Made by a program: the position numbers and the translations under genes
The notes under the pieces: model-generated
What the model saw: only the letters and a program-made list of their open reading frames with translations
Told to the model about the DNA's origin: nothing
The model's database searches: none
Part shown: positions 1-5,392 of the stretch, in pieces
Layout of the letters: each line of letters starts with the position of its first letter
How positions within the stretch are numbered: position 1 is the stretch's first letter
Origin: Roseiarcus sp050015935
GTDB lineage: Bacteria; Pseudomonadota; Alphaproteobacteria; Rhizobiales; Beijerinckiaceae
Direction: 5' to 3'
DNA: 5,392 nucleotides
Assembly: GCA_050015935.1 (NCBI GenBank)
Contig: JBEKAL010000259.1
Location: 1-5,392 of the forward strand

Positions 1-1869
1 AAGCACGCCCAGCAGGCGGAGAATTTTCGCAAGCTCCTGCTCGCCATCGCCGACGACGCGCGCGTGCTGCTGATCAAGCTCGCCGACCGCCTGCACAACA
101 TGCGCACGTTGAATTTCATGCCCGAGGCCAAGCGCGCCCCGATCGCGCAGGACACGCTCGACATCTACGCCCCGCTCGCCGGCCGCATGGGCATGCAGGG
201 CATGCGCGGCGAACTCGAGGATCTGGCGTTTCGCGGCCTCATGCCCGAAGCCTATGGGCTGATCCTGTCGCGGCTGGAGGAATTGAGGACCAAGAACGGC
301 GCGCTGATCGCGCGCATCGCCGCCGAGCTGACCGACCAGTTCGCAAGGCGCGGCATCAAGGTCGAGGTCACGGGGCGGCAGAAACAGCCCTATTCGATCT
401 GGCGCAAGATGGAGCGCCACTCGATCGCCTTCGAGCAGCTCTCGGACATTTACGGCTTCCGCATTCTCGTCGACACCGTCGCCGATTGTTACGCCGCGGT
501 CGGCGTCGCGCACACGACCTGGCCGAACGTGCCCGGCCGCTTCAAGGACTATATTTCGACCCCCAAGCAGAACGACTATCGCTCGATCCACACTACCGTC
601 ATCGGACCGGGCAGCCAGCGCGTCGAATTGCAGATCCGCACCCGCGACATGAACGAGATCGCCGAATACGGCATCGCGGCGCACGCGCTCTACAAGGATC
701 GCCAGGGCCGCCCGGAGGCCATCGACGCCAGCGAGAGCCGCGCCTACCGCGCCCTGCGGCAGACCATCGAGACGCTGGCGAGCGACGATTCGGAAAAGTT
801 CCTCGAGCACACTAAGCTCGAACTGTTCCAGGACCAGGTGTTCTGCTTCACTCCCAAGGGGCGCCTGATCGCGCTGCCGCGCGGCGCGACGGCGATCGAC
901 TTCGCCTACGCCGTCCACACCGATGTCGGCAATTCCGCGGTCGGCGCCAAGATCAACGGCCGCATCGCGCCGCTGATATCGACCTTGCGCAACGGCGACG
1001 AAGTGCTGATCACGCGCTCCGAGAGCCGCACGCCGCCGGCGGCCTGGGACAGCCTCGTCGTGACCGGGCGAGCGCGCGCCGCCATCCGCCGCGCCACGCG
1101 CGAAGCGGCCAAGGCGCAATATGGCGGCCTCGGGCGCCAAATCATCGAGCGCGCGTTCGCGCGGGCGGGGCGCAAGTTTTCCGAGGCCAAGCTGAAGAGC
1201 GCTCTGTCGCGCCTGGCGCGCAGCTCCGTCGACGACGTGTTCATCAGCGTCGGGCGCGGCGAACTCTATTCGGCCGACGTGGTTCGCGCGATCTACCCCG
1301 ATTTTCAGGAGGAGCGCAAAGCCGGGCCGGCGCTGGCGCCCGGCGAAAGCGGCTGGTTCGGCTTGGCCAAGGCGGCCAATCTGGTCTTTCGCGTGCCGGG
1401 CAAGGGCGAGGACGGCGAAGCGTTGCCGCTGCGCGGCATCGAATGGGACATGCCCGTGCGGTTCGCGCCCAAAGGCGGCGCCGTTCCGGGCGAACGCATC
1501 GTCGGCATCCGCACGCCGGGGGAGGGGATCACGATCTATCCCATCCATTCTCCCGCGCTGGTGGCCTACGACGACAAGCCGGAGCAGTGGCTCGACGTCC
1601 GCTGGGACCTCGACACCGCGACGAAGTCGCTCTACCCCACGCAGATCCTGGTGACGATTCTCAACGAGCCGGGCGCGCTCGGCGTCATCGCGACGACGAT
1701 CGGCGAAGCGGGCGCCAACATCGACGACATCGCGTTCAACCCCACCGGATCGGATTTTCGCGAACTTCGCTTCGACCTGCAAGTCTCCGACATCCAACAC
1801 CTCAACGCCGTCCTCGCGCAATTGCGCGGCAAGAGCGTCGTCAGCAAGGTCGAGCGGCTCAGCGGCTAA
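1..1869 (+). CDS. rsh: Bifunctional (p)ppGpp synthetase/hydrolase (RelA/SpoT homologue), 5'-truncated by the window
   Basis: This is the C-terminal 622 residues of a long RelA/SpoT-family stringent-response enzyme, which makes (p)ppGpp from GTP/GDP and ATP and also hydrolyses it. The frame is open from base 1 and the start lies outside; family members are usually about 700-780 residues, so roughly 100-150 are missing. Visible residues in order: the end of the HD hydrolase domain with LIKLADRLHNMRTL (about 24-37; its Asp and Asn belong to the hydrolase site); the synthetase domain (about 110-235) with GRQKQPYSIWRKM, RFKDYISTPKQNDYRSIHT, VELQIRTRDM and EYGIAAHALYK; the TGS domain (about 277-340, VFCFTPKGRLIALP); a helical linker; and a C-terminal ACT domain (about 547-618, ILVTILNEPGALGVIA). 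RFKD at residues 180-183 is the RXKD signature of bifunctional enzymes; monofunctional RelA has EXDD there. The zinc-finger cysteines of many homologues are absent before the ACT domain. The stop codon TAA touches the ribosome binding site of the next gene. Confidence 0.97.
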   Translation, partial: KHAQQAENFRKLLLAIADDARVLLIKLADRLHNMRTLNFMPEAKRAPIAQDTLDIYAPLAGRMGMQGMRGELEDLAFRGLMPEAYGLILSRLEELRTKNGALIARIAAELTDQFARRGIKVEVTGRQKQPYSIWRKMERHSIAFEQLSDIYGFRILVDTVADCYAAVGVAHTTWPNVPGRFKDYISTPKQNDYRSIHTTVIGPGSQRVELQIRTRDMNEIAEYGIAAHALYKDRQGRPEAIDASESRAYRALRQTIETLASDDSEKFLEHTKLELFQDQVFCFTPKGRLIALPRGATAIDFAYAVHTDVGNSAVGAKINGRIAPLISTLRNGDEVLITRSESRTPPAAWDSLVVTGRARAAIRRATREAAKAQYGGLGRQIIERAFARAGRKFSEAKLKSALSRLARSSVDDVFISVGRGELYSADVVRAIYPDFQEERKAGPALAPGESGWFGLAKAANLVFRVPGKGEDGEALPLRGIEWDMPVRFAPKGGAVPGERIVGIRTPGEGITIYPIHSPALVAYDDKPEQWLDVRWDLDTATKSLYPTQILVTILNEPGALGVIATTIGEAGANIDDIAFNPTGSDFRELRFDLQVSDIQHLNAVLAQLRGKSVVSKVERLSG

Positions 1870-1883
1870 AGGAGAAGCGATCG

Positions 1884-2252
1884 ATGCCGCTCTATTTCGC
1901 CTATGGCGAGAATATGGACGTCGAGGCGATGGCGCGGCGCTGTCCGCGCTCCAAACCGCGAAGCGTCGCGCGCCTGATGCGCCATCGGCTCGCGATCGTG
2001 GGCGAGGGTTGGCCGACGGCGACGCGCGACGCCGACGCGAACGTCGACGGCGTGTTGTGGGACGTCGCGCAAGCGGACTCTATCGCCGGCGTGCTCGGCG
2101 CGGCGCGGCGATGGAGCCTGCCGGCCGCCGCGATCGCGCGCCTCGAACGGTTCGCCGCCGAGGCGGGAGCGGCTGCCGGGCCGGGCGGCGCCGCGGCCTC
2201 GGCGCCGAAGGCGGTCCGCCCGCGCTTCGCCACACCTTTCGACCGAAGGTGA
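1884..2252 (+). CDS. Gamma-glutamylcyclotransferase/AIG2-like protein with an internal deletion; probably non-functional
   Basis: This 122-residue ORF begins MPLYFAYGENMD, which resembles the YGSN/YGAN substrate-binding loop at the start of gamma-glutamylcyclotransferase (AIG2-like) proteins, and continues with LMRHRLAIVGEGWPTATRD and VDGVLWDVAQAD, as in the short homologues often found after rsh in Rhizobiales. After Asp65 the text jumps to SIAGVLGAARRWSLP, which looks like the C-terminal helix of the same family (usually 'Y-I/L-x-x-V-L-A-A-A-R-x-W-x-L-P'). The segment that should lie between, with the catalytic Glu (LDxYEG) and the central strands, is missing, so about 45-60 residues seem to have been lost in frame. 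The last 30 residues are Ala/Gly/Pro-rich with no recognisable fold. The start is firm: AAAGGAG lies 9 nt before the ATG. The gene follows rsh by 14 bp and is probably co-transcribed. Family assignment rests on recall, not a search. It could be a short divergent relative, but loss of the catalytic core suggests a decaying gene. Confidence 0.6.
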   Translation: MPLYFAYGENMDVEAMARRCPRSKPRSVARLMRHRLAIVGEGWPTATRDADANVDGVLWDVAQADSIAGVLGAARRWSLPAAAIARLERFAAEAGAAAGPGGAAASAPKAVRPRFATPFDRR

Positions 2253-2256
2253 AGCT

Positions 2257-2402
2257 CGTCATTGCGAGCGAAGCGAAGCAATCCAGCGATCGTGACGCCT
2301 GCTCGTTAGGCGGCTCGGCGGCCTGGCGAATCTTGCGAGCGCTACGAACTCTTTCGGCGATCGCCTCGATCTCTGGATTGCTTCGCTTCGCTCGCAATGA
2401 CG
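2257..2402. repeat. Palindromic intergenic element with exact 30-bp inverted arms
   Basis: The left arm (2257-2286, beginning cgtcattgcgagcgaagcg) and the right arm (2373-2402) are perfect reverse complements over 30 bp. They extend inward by 6 more bases with one mismatch (cgatcg at 2287-2292 against cgatct at 2367-2372). The 86-bp interior holds a small hairpin (cgcct 2296-2300 with aggcg 2308-2312) and a palindrome gcgatcgc (2357-2364). The arm sequence is a dispersed intergenic repeat that I recall from many alphaproteobacterial and other bacterial genomes; its translations read FASLAMT or RFARND. No transposase gene and no obvious target duplication are visible. It fills nearly all of the space between two convergent genes, so its transcript would fold into a long stem in either direction and could shield 3' ends or help terminate transcription; no T-run follows, so a classical Rho-independent terminator is not shown. 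Short ORFs across it are not genes. Confidence 0.9.
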
Positions 2403-2430
2403 GAGTGCGTGGTCGTTCCCTTGCCGCCCT

Positions 2431-3333
2431 TCATTGCGACCCCGCCGCGCTCTCGCTCCAGCTCATGCCCTCGCGGCCTCTGATATAGCCGTTGACGAAC
2501 GGCGTCGGTTCGACGAGGGCGCGCAAGCCCGCGAGAGCCTCTTCAGCGGCGATTCGGCGGTCGAGCGCAGCGCGATACAACTCGGCCACCCTCACCATGT
2601 CGGTCGCTTGCGGCGACAGGCGGAAGTGCGTCACGCCCGCCGACTGCAAATCGTCCAGCTGGCTCAGCAGCGCGGCGTAGCCGTGCGACAGGGTCTGCGT
2701 GCCGTTGATGACCAGCAGGCGCTTGCCGTCGAGCTGGTCGGCGGCAAGACCGTCCGGGTCGAGCTCGCAGACGAACTGGCAGGAGTCCTTGGTCAGCCCG
2801 TAGGCGCGCGCGTGATAACAGCGCATCGAAATCGAAAGCGGCTGGCGGCCGAAGACAAGCGTCTCGGTCTCGACCGGGCTATGGCGCGCCAGCGTCGCGA
2901 CGGCCGCCCCCGACAGTTCGACCGGCGTGTTCACCCTGACCGCGCCGCCGCGCACCAGGAAGTCGAGCGTCGCCTCGTTGAAGACGTTGATGAAGGGGCC
3001 GGCGATATACGGCGCGCCCGCGAGCAATTTGACGCTGGCGACGTCGTTGGCCTCGATCATCAGCTCGCCGCCGCAACGCTCGCGGATCGCCTCCATCTCG
3101 CGGTCGGTGGTGACCAGCGCCAAAGTCGACAGCGCCACCTGTTTGCCGGCGGCGCTGAGCCGCTCGGCGATCGCCGGCAGGTCGTCGACGAAAAACGGTT
3201 CGCGCTTGGAGCACACGACCTCGCCGAGATAGACGCAATCGATCGGCGCCTCGTCGGCGATGCGGAAGTAGAAGTCGCGCCGTCGCTCCCGCTTCCAGTT
3301 GAACAGGATCGGCCCCAGCGTCAACGCGCTCAT
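2431..3333 (-). CDS. ubiV: UbiV, U32-family iron-sulfur protein for O2-independent ubiquinone hydroxylation
   Basis: This 300-residue protein is a U32 'peptidase' family member of the UbiV (YhbV) branch. With UbiU it forms a heterodimer that hydroxylates the ubiquinone ring without molecular oxygen; it is not thought to be a protease. UbiV landmarks are LGPILFNWKRE (6-16), YLGEVVCSKREPFF (35-48), ALSTLALV (67-74), IEANDV (93-98), PVELS (137-141), RCYHARAYGLTKDSCQFVC (171-189), VINGTQTLS (208-216), FRLSPQ (237-242) and NGYIRGREGM near the end. The four cysteines expected to bind the [4Fe-4S] cluster are all present: Cys41, Cys172, Cys185 and Cys189. The C-x12-C-x3-C spacing equals that of E. 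coli Cys180, Cys193 and Cys197, as I recall them. The ATG overlaps the ubiU stop codon (ATGA), and AGGAAGGG lies 6 nt upstream, so translation is probably coupled. The length is close to the family norm. It is the last gene of the operon and its stop lies 29 bp from the palindromic element. Confidence 0.95.
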   Translation of the reverse strand: MSALTLGPILFNWKRERRRDFYFRIADEAPIDCVYLGEVVCSKREPFFVDDLPAIAERLSAAGKQVALSTLALVTTDREMEAIRERCGGELMIEANDVASVKLLAGAPYIAGPFINVFNEATLDFLVRGGAVRVNTPVELSGAAVATLARHSPVETETLVFGRQPLSISMRCYHARAYGLTKDSCQFVCELDPDGLAADQLDGKRLLVINGTQTLSHGYAALLSQLDDLQSAGVTHFRLSPQATDMVRVAELYRAALDRRIAAEEALAGLRALVEPTPFVNGYIRGREGMSWSESAAGSQ

Positions 3334-4331
3334 CGCCAGCCCTTCCTGTAAGCGCTCAGAGTGACGCGCCCGCCCTCGGCGATGGCGTTGAGGTCGCCGA
3401 CCGCCGCCGGCGTTTCTTCGCCGCGCGCCAGCGCGTCGAGCACGGCGCGGAAGGCCGCGACGACCTGACCGACATAGGCGCGGCTGCGCTGCCGTCCCTC
3501 GATCTTGAGCGCGGTCACGCCGGCCGCCTTGAGTTGCGTCAGGATCGACACGGCGTTCAGCCCCACCGGCTCCTCGAACAGATAGGAGGCGGCGCCGTTG
3601 GCGATGAGGCGGCTCTTGCAAGGGGTGGGATAGGCGGCGTTCTCGTGCTTCGCGTAACGGTTCGTCATCACTTCGCCGAGCCGCGACACCATGAACTCCC
3701 CGTCCTCGCGGTAGGAAACGAACTCTGCCGGCGCGCAGACGCCGTCGCTGCTCGGCGAGCGGCCGGTGATGTAGGAGGACAGGAAACAGCGTCCCTCCAC
3801 CATCGTGCCCAGAGAGCCGAAGGCGAACACTTCGGCCTCGACCTGCATCCGCGCGATCAGCGCCGCGACCTCCTGCACCGACAGCACGCGCGGCAAGACG
3901 ACGCGGCTGACGCCGAAATTCTCGCGGTAGAAATCGATCGAAAGGGGATTGGAGGCGGCCGCCTGCACGGAGAGGTGCCGACGCAGCGCGGGATGGCGGC
4001 GGGTCGCGTAATCGAGCAGGCCGATATCGGCGAGAATGACCGCATCCGCGCCGCATTCCGCCGCATTGTCGACCGCGCGGCGCCAGGGCTCGATGTCGCC
4101 GGCGCGCGGAAAGGTGTTCACGGCGACGAGCACGCGCCGCCCGCGCGCGTGAGCGTAAACGACGCCCTCGCGCATCTCCTCGAGGTCGAAGTTCAGTCCG
4201 GGATAGTTGCGCGCGTTGGTGCAGTCGCGAAAGCCGCAATAGACGCTGTCGGCGCCGGCGTCGACCGCCGCGCGAAGCGCCGCCGGCGTGCCGGCCGGGC
4301 ACACCAGTTCGAGATAGGTCGGGGCTCTCAC
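3330..4331 (-). CDS. ubiU: UbiU, U32-family iron-sulfur protein for O2-independent ubiquinone hydroxylation; one ligand Cys replaced by Gly
   Basis: This 333-residue protein matches UbiU (YhbU) along its length: ELVCPAGTPAALRAAVDAGAD (8-28), YCGFRDCTNARNYPGLNF (31-48), VAVNTFPR (69-76), ADAVILADIGLLDY (95-108), HLSVQAAASN (119-128), RVVLPRVLS (143-151), FAFGSLGTMVEGRCFLSSY (169-187), YPTPCKSR (234-241) and the end motif ALKIEGRQRSRAYVGQV (274-290). UbiU works with UbiV in anaerobic ubiquinone ring hydroxylation. E. coli UbiU binds [4Fe-4S] through Cys169, 176, 193 and 232 (spacings 7, 17, 39). Here the same positions are Gly175, Cys182, Cys199 and Cys238 with identical spacing, so the first ligand is missing (GGC codon at 3807-3809). 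The start is GTG, supported by AGGAGG 10 nt upstream (4342-4347) and by homology beginning within the first ten residues. It overlaps the ubiT stop (GTGA) and the ubiV start (ATGA), which suggests coupled translation. Identity is secure; the effect of the substitution is unknown. Confidence 0.94.
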   Translation of the reverse strand: MRAPTYLELVCPAGTPAALRAAVDAGADSVYCGFRDCTNARNYPGLNFDLEEMREGVVYAHARGRRVLVAVNTFPRAGDIEPWRRAVDNAAECGADAVILADIGLLDYATRRHPALRRHLSVQAAASNPLSIDFYRENFGVSRVVLPRVLSVQEVAALIARMQVEAEVFAFGSLGTMVEGRCFLSSYITGRSPSSDGVCAPAEFVSYREDGEFMVSRLGEVMTNRYAKHENAAYPTPCKSRLIANGAASYLFEEPVGLNAVSILTQLKAAGVTALKIEGRQRSRAYVGQVVAAFRAVLDALARGEETPAAVGDLNAIAEGGRVTLSAYRKGWR

Positions 4332-4993
4332 GCCGCCTGTCCCTCCTTGCGACGCTGGCGCGCCTCCAGCTTGCTCAGGCGCGTCTTCAGCGCCTCGATC
4401 TCGGCGCGCAGCCCCTTGCTTTCCGCCGCGGCGTCGCGCTCGGCGCGCGCGAGGCCGTCGGAGGCGGCGCGGACGGGAAGGAGAACATCGCGCAGGCCTT
4501 TCGCGCGGCGTTCCCAGCCCAGGGCGGCGGCGCGGGCGAAGCGCCGCAGCGGGCCGAGCAAAGAGGCGGCTTCGTCGAGCACGCTGATCGGCTCGCGGTC
4601 GAGGATGTTGCGCAGCGCCACCACCGCCGAAGTGTCGCCGGCGATGACGATCTCGCGGGTGAAAAACAGCGCGTCGCTGTCGACGCGGCCTTCGAACAGC
4701 GCCAACAGCGCCTCGAGCGACCCCTTCACGCTCGCGTCCGCCTCAGTCGCGCGCGCGCCGGTGAGCTTGAGGGACGGCGCGCCTTCGCCGAATTGCAGCA
4801 GGAAACGACGGGGCAGATCGGTGAGTTCGATGGCGATGACGGTGCGGCGGCGCTCGGCGAGGACGCGAAACAGATCGGGATGGTTGCGCGCCATCGCGCG
4901 AAGAAGCGCGGCGGCGCCGAGATCGAGAACGGGCGGCGGCGTCGCCGCGATCAATCCGCGAGCCAGGATGATCGGAAATTCAGCCTCTTCCAT
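4328..4993 (-). CDS. ubiT: UbiT, SCP2-domain lipid-binding accessory factor of anaerobic ubiquinone synthesis, with C-terminal coiled coil
   Basis: This 221-residue protein has a short N-terminal helix (MEEAEFPIILARGLIAATPP) and an SCP2 sterol-carrier-like domain (about 28-135) with LLQFGEGAPSLKLT, DASVKGSLEALLALFEGRVD and EIVIAGDTSAVVALRNILD. UbiT is the anaerobic counterpart of UbiJ: it binds hydrophobic ubiquinone intermediates and is needed for O2-independent synthesis. E. coli UbiT is about 174 residues; this protein has an extra Arg/Glu/Ala/Leu-rich C-terminal stretch (about 150-217), of which 178-213 reads as a coiled coil (AEIEALKTRLSKLEARQ). A similar coiled coil exists at the end of UbiJ, where it mediates contact with UbiK. 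The ATG at 4993 is chosen because family similarity begins there and GGGGAA lies 6 nt before it; the longer open frame upstream is Arg-rich and not protein-like. It is the first gene of ubiTUV and overlaps ubiU by 4 bases. Low-oxygen control is suggested by the FNR-like site upstream. Confidence 0.9.
   Translation of the reverse strand: MEEAEFPIILARGLIAATPPPVLDLGAAALLRAMARNHPDLFRVLAERRRTVIAIELTDLPRRFLLQFGEGAPSLKLTGARATEADASVKGSLEALLALFEGRVDSDALFFTREIVIAGDTSAVVALRNILDREPISVLDEAASLLGPLRRFARAAALGWERRAKGLRDVLLPVRAASDGLARAERDAAAESKGLRAEIEALKTRLSKLEARQRRKEGQAA
4342..4347 (-). promoter_or_regulatory. Shine-Dalgarno sequence that fixes the GTG start of ubiU
   Basis: AGGAGG on the minus strand, inside the last codons of ubiT, lies 10 nt before the GTG at 4331. 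No in-frame ATG is found near the region where UbiU similarity begins, so this site supports the GTG start and the 4-base overlap with ubiT. Confidence 0.7.
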
Positions 4994-5392
4994 TTCGCGT
5001 TCCCCGGAAATCCCGCTTCGTCGCGCCGTCGCGCGCCGCCGCCGCCGGACGCCGATTGGCACGAAGCATCTTTTCCGCCGGCGGCATTGATTTGGGTCAA
5101 CGCTCGAGCCGTCGGCGTTCCCATCGCCCAGGGCGATCGGCGGAGCGCCGCCCGAGTTCGGCCGCACCCCCCGAACGCCTTGCAAGATATCGGTTCGCGC
5201 GCCGTCGCGGCGCCGTCGCGCGCGTTAGTCAATTCCACACGAAAATGGCCCGGAGCGGCGCGCGCGCTAAACAAAAAGATCGAATTTACCGGCGCGCCGG
5301 CCTCGCCTTAACCGAATTTTTGCCGGCCGTCGGCATGCTTGCGAGCCGAGTTCCGCGGGCTTCGCGCCAACTCCGCGGCGGTAGGCGCCCTC
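4994..5392. other. Upstream region of ubiTUV without a supported gene
   Basis: Apart from the FNR-like site, this 399-bp stretch shows no protein with recognisable composition or homology; its open frames are Arg/Ala/Pro-rich readings of GC-rich DNA. It contains an 11-bp tandem duplication (gcgccgtcgcg at 5199-5209 and 5210-5220), another copy of the same sequence at 5023-5033, and a 12-bp palindrome ccggcgcgccgg at 5289-5300. Bases 5268-5322 include unusually A/T-rich patches (aaacaaaaagatcgaattt, accgaattttt), which may mark a promoter for a gene beyond the right edge, but no -35/-10 pair is clear. Confidence 0.5.
5087..5100 (-). promoter_or_regulatory. FNR/FixK-type binding site upstream of ubiTUV
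   Basis: The plus strand reads TTGATTTGGGTCAA, that is TTGAT-N4-GTCAA; the minus strand reads TTGAC-N4-ATCAA. This differs from the ideal FNR/FixK/ANR palindrome (TTGAT-N4-ATCAA) at one of ten half-site positions, and a G at that position is common in alphaproteobacterial FnrL/FixK sites. Its centre lies about 100 bp upstream of the ubiT ATG. If the regulator acts as a class II activator (centre near -41), transcription would begin near position 5052 and leave a leader of about 60 nt. I could not recognise a convincing -10 element in this GC-rich stretch. The site could also serve a divergent gene beyond the right end. Confidence 0.75.

Noticed and set aside
2403..2430. Rho-independent terminator for either convergent gene.
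   Set aside because: The long stem is present, but no T-run follows on either strand, so only a general hairpin role can be suggested.
2009..2488. Plus- and minus-strand ORFs running through the palindromic element (containing RFARND or FASLAMT).
   Set aside because: These peptides are chance translations of the repeat, and the frames overlap real genes out of frame.
5057..5071. TGGCACG on the plus strand, resembling the -24 element of a sigma-54 promoter.
   Set aside because: The -12 element (TTGC) is not found at the required spacing; the sequence there reads atct.
3534..5090. Long plus-strand open frame opposite ubiU and ubiT.
   Set aside because: It is an antisense shadow of two well-recognised genes, with His/Arg/Ala-rich composition and no family signature.
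4994..5185. N-terminal extension of ubiT up to an upstream start in the same frame.
   Set aside because: The extension is Arg/Gly-rich, unlike a UbiT N-terminus, and would cover the FNR-like site; the ATG at 4993 has a plausible ribosome binding site and begins where family similarity starts.
5308..5322. TTAA followed by an A/T-rich stretch, considered as a CtrA box (TTAA-N7-TTAA).
   Set aside because: The second half-site reads tttg, so only one half matches.
5335..5392. ATG with an open frame to the right edge (MLASRVPRASRQ...), as a possible divergent gene start.
   Set aside because: Only 19 codons are visible, the composition is Arg-rich like other shadow frames, and no ribosome binding site precedes it.

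Overview
The window is high-GC DNA that looks like an alphaproteobacterium, most likely Hyphomicrobiales (Rhizobiales). Three things support this: the Rsh protein has the form I associate with that group (synthetase core YISTPKQNDYRSIHT, C-terminal part reading VPGERIVGIRTPGEGITIYPI without cysteines); the gene after it is an AIG2/gamma-glutamylcyclotransferase-like gene; and there is a 'cattgcgagcgaagcgaag' palindromic intergenic repeat, whose chance translations (FASLAMT, RFARND) litter predictions from these genomes. Genus cannot be decided from the window.

Layout. Positions 1-1869 (+) hold the 3' part of a bifunctional (p)ppGpp synthetase/hydrolase gene (rsh/relA/spoT family) whose start lies left of the window. 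Fourteen bases later a short ORF (1884-2252, +) has the two ends of a gamma-glutamylcyclotransferase-like protein but seems to have lost the middle, including the catalytic region, by an in-frame deletion. A 146-bp element with exact 30-bp inverted arms (2257-2402) fills the gap between this gene and the convergent operon that follows.

Positions 2431-4993 (-) are a compact three-gene operon read right to left: ubiT (SCP2 lipid-binding accessory factor), ubiU and ubiV (U32-family iron-sulfur proteins). Adjacent genes overlap by four bases (GTGA and ATGA). Together these proteins support O2-independent ubiquinone synthesis: UbiU and UbiV carry out ring hydroxylation without oxygen and UbiT serves as a lipid-binding factor. 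About 100 bp upstream of ubiT lies TTGATTTGGGTCAA, a near-ideal FNR/FixK-type site, which fits induction of the operon at low oxygen. The remaining right-hand sequence (to 5392) contains no gene I can support.

The points most worth a second look are the replacement of one of the four expected [4Fe-4S] cysteines of UbiU by glycine (residue 175) with the ligand spacing otherwise identical to E. coli, the FNR-like site, the collapsed cyclotransferase gene, and the palindromic element. I see no wholly new system here; the operon is a recognisable, recently characterised pathway with some unusual details.
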